Shown one piece after another: positions 63,216-64,000 of a DNA stretch of 64,000 nt. The notes under the pieces are model-generated. The model saw nothing but the letters and a program-made list of their open reading frames with translations. It did not search any database and was not told the origin of the DNA. This DNA comes from Balaenoptera acutorostrata (Eukaryota > Chordata > Mammalia > Artiodactyla > Balaenopteridae), in contig NC_080067.1 in the NCBI RefSeq assembly GCF_949987535.1, positions 79,757,985-79,821,984 of the forward strand, in the 5' to 3' direction. Every line of letters starts with the position of its first letter. Position 1 is the first letter of the stretch. The translations under genes were made by a program, and so were the position numbers.

Positions 63216-63775
63216 GATCCAAGTTACCCTCTAGTGTCGTTTCCATTACCATGAAGAACTTCCATTAGTGTTTCCTGTAGTGGAGGTCTGCTGGTGATGA
63301 ATTCTCTCAATTTTTGTTTATCTGAAATATCTTTATTTCCTCTTCATTTTTGAAGGGTAGTTTCATTGGAGATAGACTTCAGTATTGAACATCTTCCTTT
63401 TTTTTTTTTTTTTTAATTTATTTATTTATTTATTTATTTTTGGCTGTGTTGGGTCTTCGTTTCTGTGCGAGGGCTTTCTCCAGTTGCGGCGAGCGGGGGC
63501 CACTCTTCATCGCGGTGCGCGGGCCTCTCACTATCGCGGCCTCTCCCGTTGTGGAGCACAGGCTCCAGGCGCGCAGGCTCAGTAGTTGTGGCTCACGGGC
63601 CTAGTTGCTCCGCGGCATGTGGGATCTTCCCAGACCAGGGCTCGAACCCGTGTCCTCTGCATTAGCAGGCAGATTCTCAACCACTGCGCCACCAGGGAAG
63701 CCCCCGAACATCTTTCTTTTAGCACTTTAACTATTTGTTCCATTGTCTTCTCATCTTCATTTTTTTTTAATTAAA
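63216..63775 (-). mobile_element. Old L1 ORF1 region, split by a SINE
   Basis: 'tggtgatgaattctctcaat', 'atctttatttcctcttcatt' and, beyond the SINE, 'tagcactttaactatttgtt' are antisense old L1 ORF1, plausibly copy B continued. Confidence 0.75.
63402..63705 (-). mobile_element. Young CHR SINE
   Basis: Young subtype with long T and ATTT tail. Duplication gaacatcttcctttt (63387) / gaacatctttctttt (63706-63720), one mismatch. Confidence 0.96.
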
Positions 63776-64000
63776 GACTATTTTTTATTTATTTATTTAT
63801 TTATTTTGGCTGTGTTGGGTCTTCGTTGCTGCGCGCGGGCTTTCTCTAGTCGTGGCAAGTGGGGGCTACTCTTCATTAAGGTGCACAGGCTTCTCATTGC
63901 GGTGGCTTCTCTTGTCATGGAGCATGGGCTCTAGGCACATGGGCTTCAGTAGTTGTGGCATGTGAGTTCAGTAGTTGTGGCTTGCGGGCTCTGGAGTGCA
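63776..64000 (-). mobile_element. CHR SINE, cut by the window end
   Basis: T-rich start, 'ggctgtgttgggtcttcgtt' and the body up to the window edge. Confidence 0.95.

Noticed and set aside
45703..64000. Search for LMLN exon 2
   Set aside because: No segment resembling the next LMLN coding block with splice sites was seen; it probably lies beyond the window.

Overview
This window is vertebrate nuclear DNA, almost certainly from a cetacean (whale or dolphin). The dominant repeat is the roughly 300 bp tRNA-derived SINE of the CHR type known from cetaceans, hippos and relatives, with 5' end 'acttccctggtggcgcagtgg' truncated here to 'cttccctggtggcgcagtgg'. I count about 30 copies on both strands, from worn ones to nearly identical young ones. 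The genes are spliced, have long introns, and match human chromosome 3q29 in order and orientation: IQCG (minus strand), RPL35A (plus strand, inside the first IQCG intron) and LMLN (plus strand, head to head with IQCG).

Layout. Positions 190-35028 carry eight IQCG exons on the minus strand: the start codon and 360 codons in uninterrupted phase. The last part of the gene, which should hold the IQ motif and basic tail, lies left of the window. The introns are packed with L1, CHR SINE, MIR, L2, MER5/MER2-like and ERVL remains, a complete HNRNPK processed retrocopy with 14 bp target-site duplications (12715-15599), and an unrecognised retrocopy-like ORF with a poly(A) tail (about 9781-10326). Positions 37430-41520 hold the RPL35A promoter and all five exons, encoding an intact 110-residue ribosomal protein. 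Positions 45240-45740 are a CpG-rich, probably bidirectional promoter with the first exons of IQCG (noncoding) and LMLN (73 codons).

From 45703 to the end is LMLN intron 1; no second LMLN exon was found. It consists largely of antisense L1. The centrepiece is a near-full-length 5.9 kb L1 (48373-54274) followed by two SINEs, all three inserted at one target site whose 13 bp sequence appears four times. Further right, old L1 copies are broken up by nested SINEs, an inserted plus-strand L1 3' end and several LTR-like elements.

How the genes relate: IQCG encodes DRC9 of the axonemal nexin-dynein regulatory complex, RPL35A a constitutive 60S ribosomal protein, and LMLN an M8-family metallopeptidase. 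They share location rather than a pathway. I found no operon, CRISPR, prokaryotic or novel multi-gene system. The most interesting observations concern retrotransposon targeting: repeated use of one site, and two independent SINE-in-SINE insertions at the same internal position.
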